Assembly: GCA_025454815.1 (NCBI GenBank)
Contig: JALONR010000003.1
Span: 1 to 64,000, forward strand
DNA length: 64,000 nt
Direction: 5' to 3'
Source of the DNA: Bacteroidales bacterium
Lineage (GTDB): Bacteria > Bacteroidota > Bacteroidia > Bacteroidales > VadinHA17
This document shows positions 63,701 to 64,000 of this stretch, piece after piece (position 1 is the stretch's first letter; the number at the start of each line of letters is the position of its first letter). The translations under genes were made by a program, and so were the position numbers. Under the pieces are notes generated by a model. That model was not told the origin of the DNA. It made no database searches and saw nothing but the letters and a program-made list of their open reading frames with translations.

Positions 63701-63998
63701 TGAGAGTGAGGACCGATTCAAATGGGTTTACAGTAAAGTAATCAGGTTTGTCCTGGCTGACCGGTGCGAATTGCTCGGCAACCGGCCCGTCAAGGAATGC
63801 ACAGTTATCGCGGTATGCAGAGACCACATGGTTGGGGTTTTCCCTGGTGGTTCTCTTTATCAGAGCGAACAGGGATGATTCCTTCTCCTCTCTGTCAATA
63901 ATAAAGGTTCCGTTGAAAATCTTGTGACGGCAGTGTTCCGAGTTGACCTGGGAGAAGCCGAATACCTCACTGTCGGTGAGTTTTCTTCCCAGTGACCT
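60744..63998 (-). CDS. purL: Phosphoribosylformylglycinamidine synthase (5'-truncated by window edge)
   Basis: Makes formylglycinamidine ribotide from FGAR, ATP and glutamine in purine biosynthesis. The frame runs out of the window on the right (still open at 63,998, reading ...FGFSQVNSEHCRH), so about 200 N-terminal residues are missing; 1084 residues are present. Long, fused type (PurL plus glutamine amidotransferase): ATP-binding/AIRS-like domains with HDHGAGGHLNCLSELV and GIPTGKDSLSMTQ, and a class I amidotransferase end with SLGVCNGCQLM (catalytic Cys) and HLERAYFPWQ. Several long frames on the opposite strand are shadows. Confidence 0.97.
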   Translation of the reverse strand, partial: RSLGRKLTDSEVFGFSQVNSEHCRHKIFNGTFIIDREEKESSLFALIKRTTRENPNHVVSAYRDNCAFLDGPVAEQFAPVSQDKPDYFTVNPFESVLTLKAETHNFPTTVEPFNGASTGTGGEIRDRIAGGKGSLPIAGTAVYMTAYPRPDGPREWERFSEPRKWLYQTPEEILIKASNGASDFGNKFGQPLICGSVLTFEHFTDLKKYGFDKVIMLAGGIGLGKKADSTKDTPEKGDIIVLLGGDNYRIGMGGGAVSSVDTGAYDSSIELNAVQRANPEMQKRVYNALRAMAENDHNPVISLHDHGAGGHLNCLSELVEATGGIIDISKLPVGDPTLSAREIIGNESQERMGLVIRRGDADMLTSVARRERAPVYLIGEVTGDHQFTFFNPATGEKPIDLQLTDFFGKPPRTIMNDSTMVSQGADLQYNAADPAGYLDSVLQLEEVACKDWLTNKVDRSVTGRIAMQQCAGELQLPLNNLGAIALDYRGRSGMATALGHAPAAGLVSAAAGSVLSIAEALTNIVWAPLPDGLKSVSLSANWMWPCKNPGEDARLYEAVQAASNFAVALGINIPTGKDSLSMTQKYPDGTVYSPGTVIITAAAEVEDVRRIAGPVIRNDDSTALIWIDMSGMRHELGGSAFSQILGCIGKTAPGVEDPGYFVAAFESLQQLIKDGKVIAGHDISAGGMIVTLLEMCFASTGGGITVNLTEIGESDTVRLLFSQNPGVIIQVEDESEAEEFLYERGIRFASIGHPVKERKLFVTNGAQNHVFDIDHCRDLWYRSSYLLDRRQCGEALARERFENHGRKALHFDLKGFEGSFSALGITPDRRATTGVRAAIIREKGVNGDREMAYALWLAGFDVKDVHMTDLISGRETLEELSMIVFVGGFSNSDVLGSAKGWAGAFRYNEKARIALEKFYRRDDTLSLGVCNGCQLMAELGLIVPEHAEMPRLEHNASHKFESDFLGVRITGGRSVMLSGLVGMELGIWVAHGEGRFVLPYPEEKYNVVMKYSRSHYPSNPNGSMHDIAGICSPDGRHLAMMPHLERAYFPWQCAYYPADRRNDDITPWIRAFVNAREWVEKRKR

Positions 63999-64000
63999 GC

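Overview
The window looks like a chromosomal segment of a Bacteroidota (Bacteroidia-type) bacterium of moderate GC, probably from an anaerobic or low-oxygen habitat. The evidence is the gene content: PorT-type barrel proteins, FISUMP and sortilin/BNR-repeat proteins, a GH172 (DUF2961) and two GH5 glycosidases, a secreted Mn-type superoxide dismutase, a dihydroorotate-dehydrogenase-like protein, a Bacteroidota-type integrase, and an Hdr-like redox operon rich in Fe-S proteins. Shine-Dalgarno sequences are weak or absent before many genes. Host genes use moderately GC-rich codons, whereas 22.5-40.3 kb is visibly AT-rich.

Layout. 1-22 kb is ordinary chromosome: a GH5 glycosidase, a D-lactate dehydrogenase with an odd CxxC tail, an outer-membrane protein, SOD, a YpfJ-type peptidase, an outer-membrane-protein gene flanked by an exact 100-bp duplication of the pfk 3' end, pfk itself, a QueG-like protein, an AbgT transporter, a DsrE lipoprotein, a methyltransferase translationally coupled to a decayed LCM-type methyltransferase, a CPBP protease, and a run of small accessory genes (DUF2200, pentapeptide, DUF2975/XRE, GNAT-YoaP, ferredoxin-nitroreductase, DUF3795, MDR reductase, 2-oxoadipate-dioxygenase-like protein, aldo/keto reductase, fasciclin).

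22,419-40,306 is an integrated element of about 17.9 kb in a tRNA-Pro(TGG) gene. A 47-bp direct repeat of the tRNA 3' half marks both ends, and a tandem 21-bp arm-type repeat lies just inside each end. The element supplies both the tRNA 3' half and a new tRNA terminator. It carries an integrase, an unknown protein, an excisionase-like HTH protein, a protein with a possible polymerase palm fold, a stretch of decayed coding sequence, RadC, and cargo that looks like defence: a 4-TM protein, a metallophosphoesterase-NTPase fusion of STAND type, and an ExE nuclease-DUF5655 gene followed by a large N6-adenine methylase. At least two stretches look like undescribed structured RNAs (minus strand 32.79-32.90 kb; 38.43-38.55 kb). 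No conjugation or relaxase genes are visible.

40.3-64 kb is again chromosome: tRNA-Pro, glutathione peroxidase, a PyrD-like protein, TetR, an M1 peptidase and membrane protein, two tandem BNR-repeat proteins behind a perfect inverted repeat, a PepSY protein, GH172 and GH5 lipoproteins, and a five-gene Hdr operon. In that operon cytosolic HdrC/B/A-like proteins are translationally coupled to a second small ferredoxin and to a membrane protein that fuses DsrM-like and DsrK-like parts, which suggests an electron-transfer complex linking a cytosolic disulfide- or flavin-type reaction with the quinone pool. The window ends inside purL.
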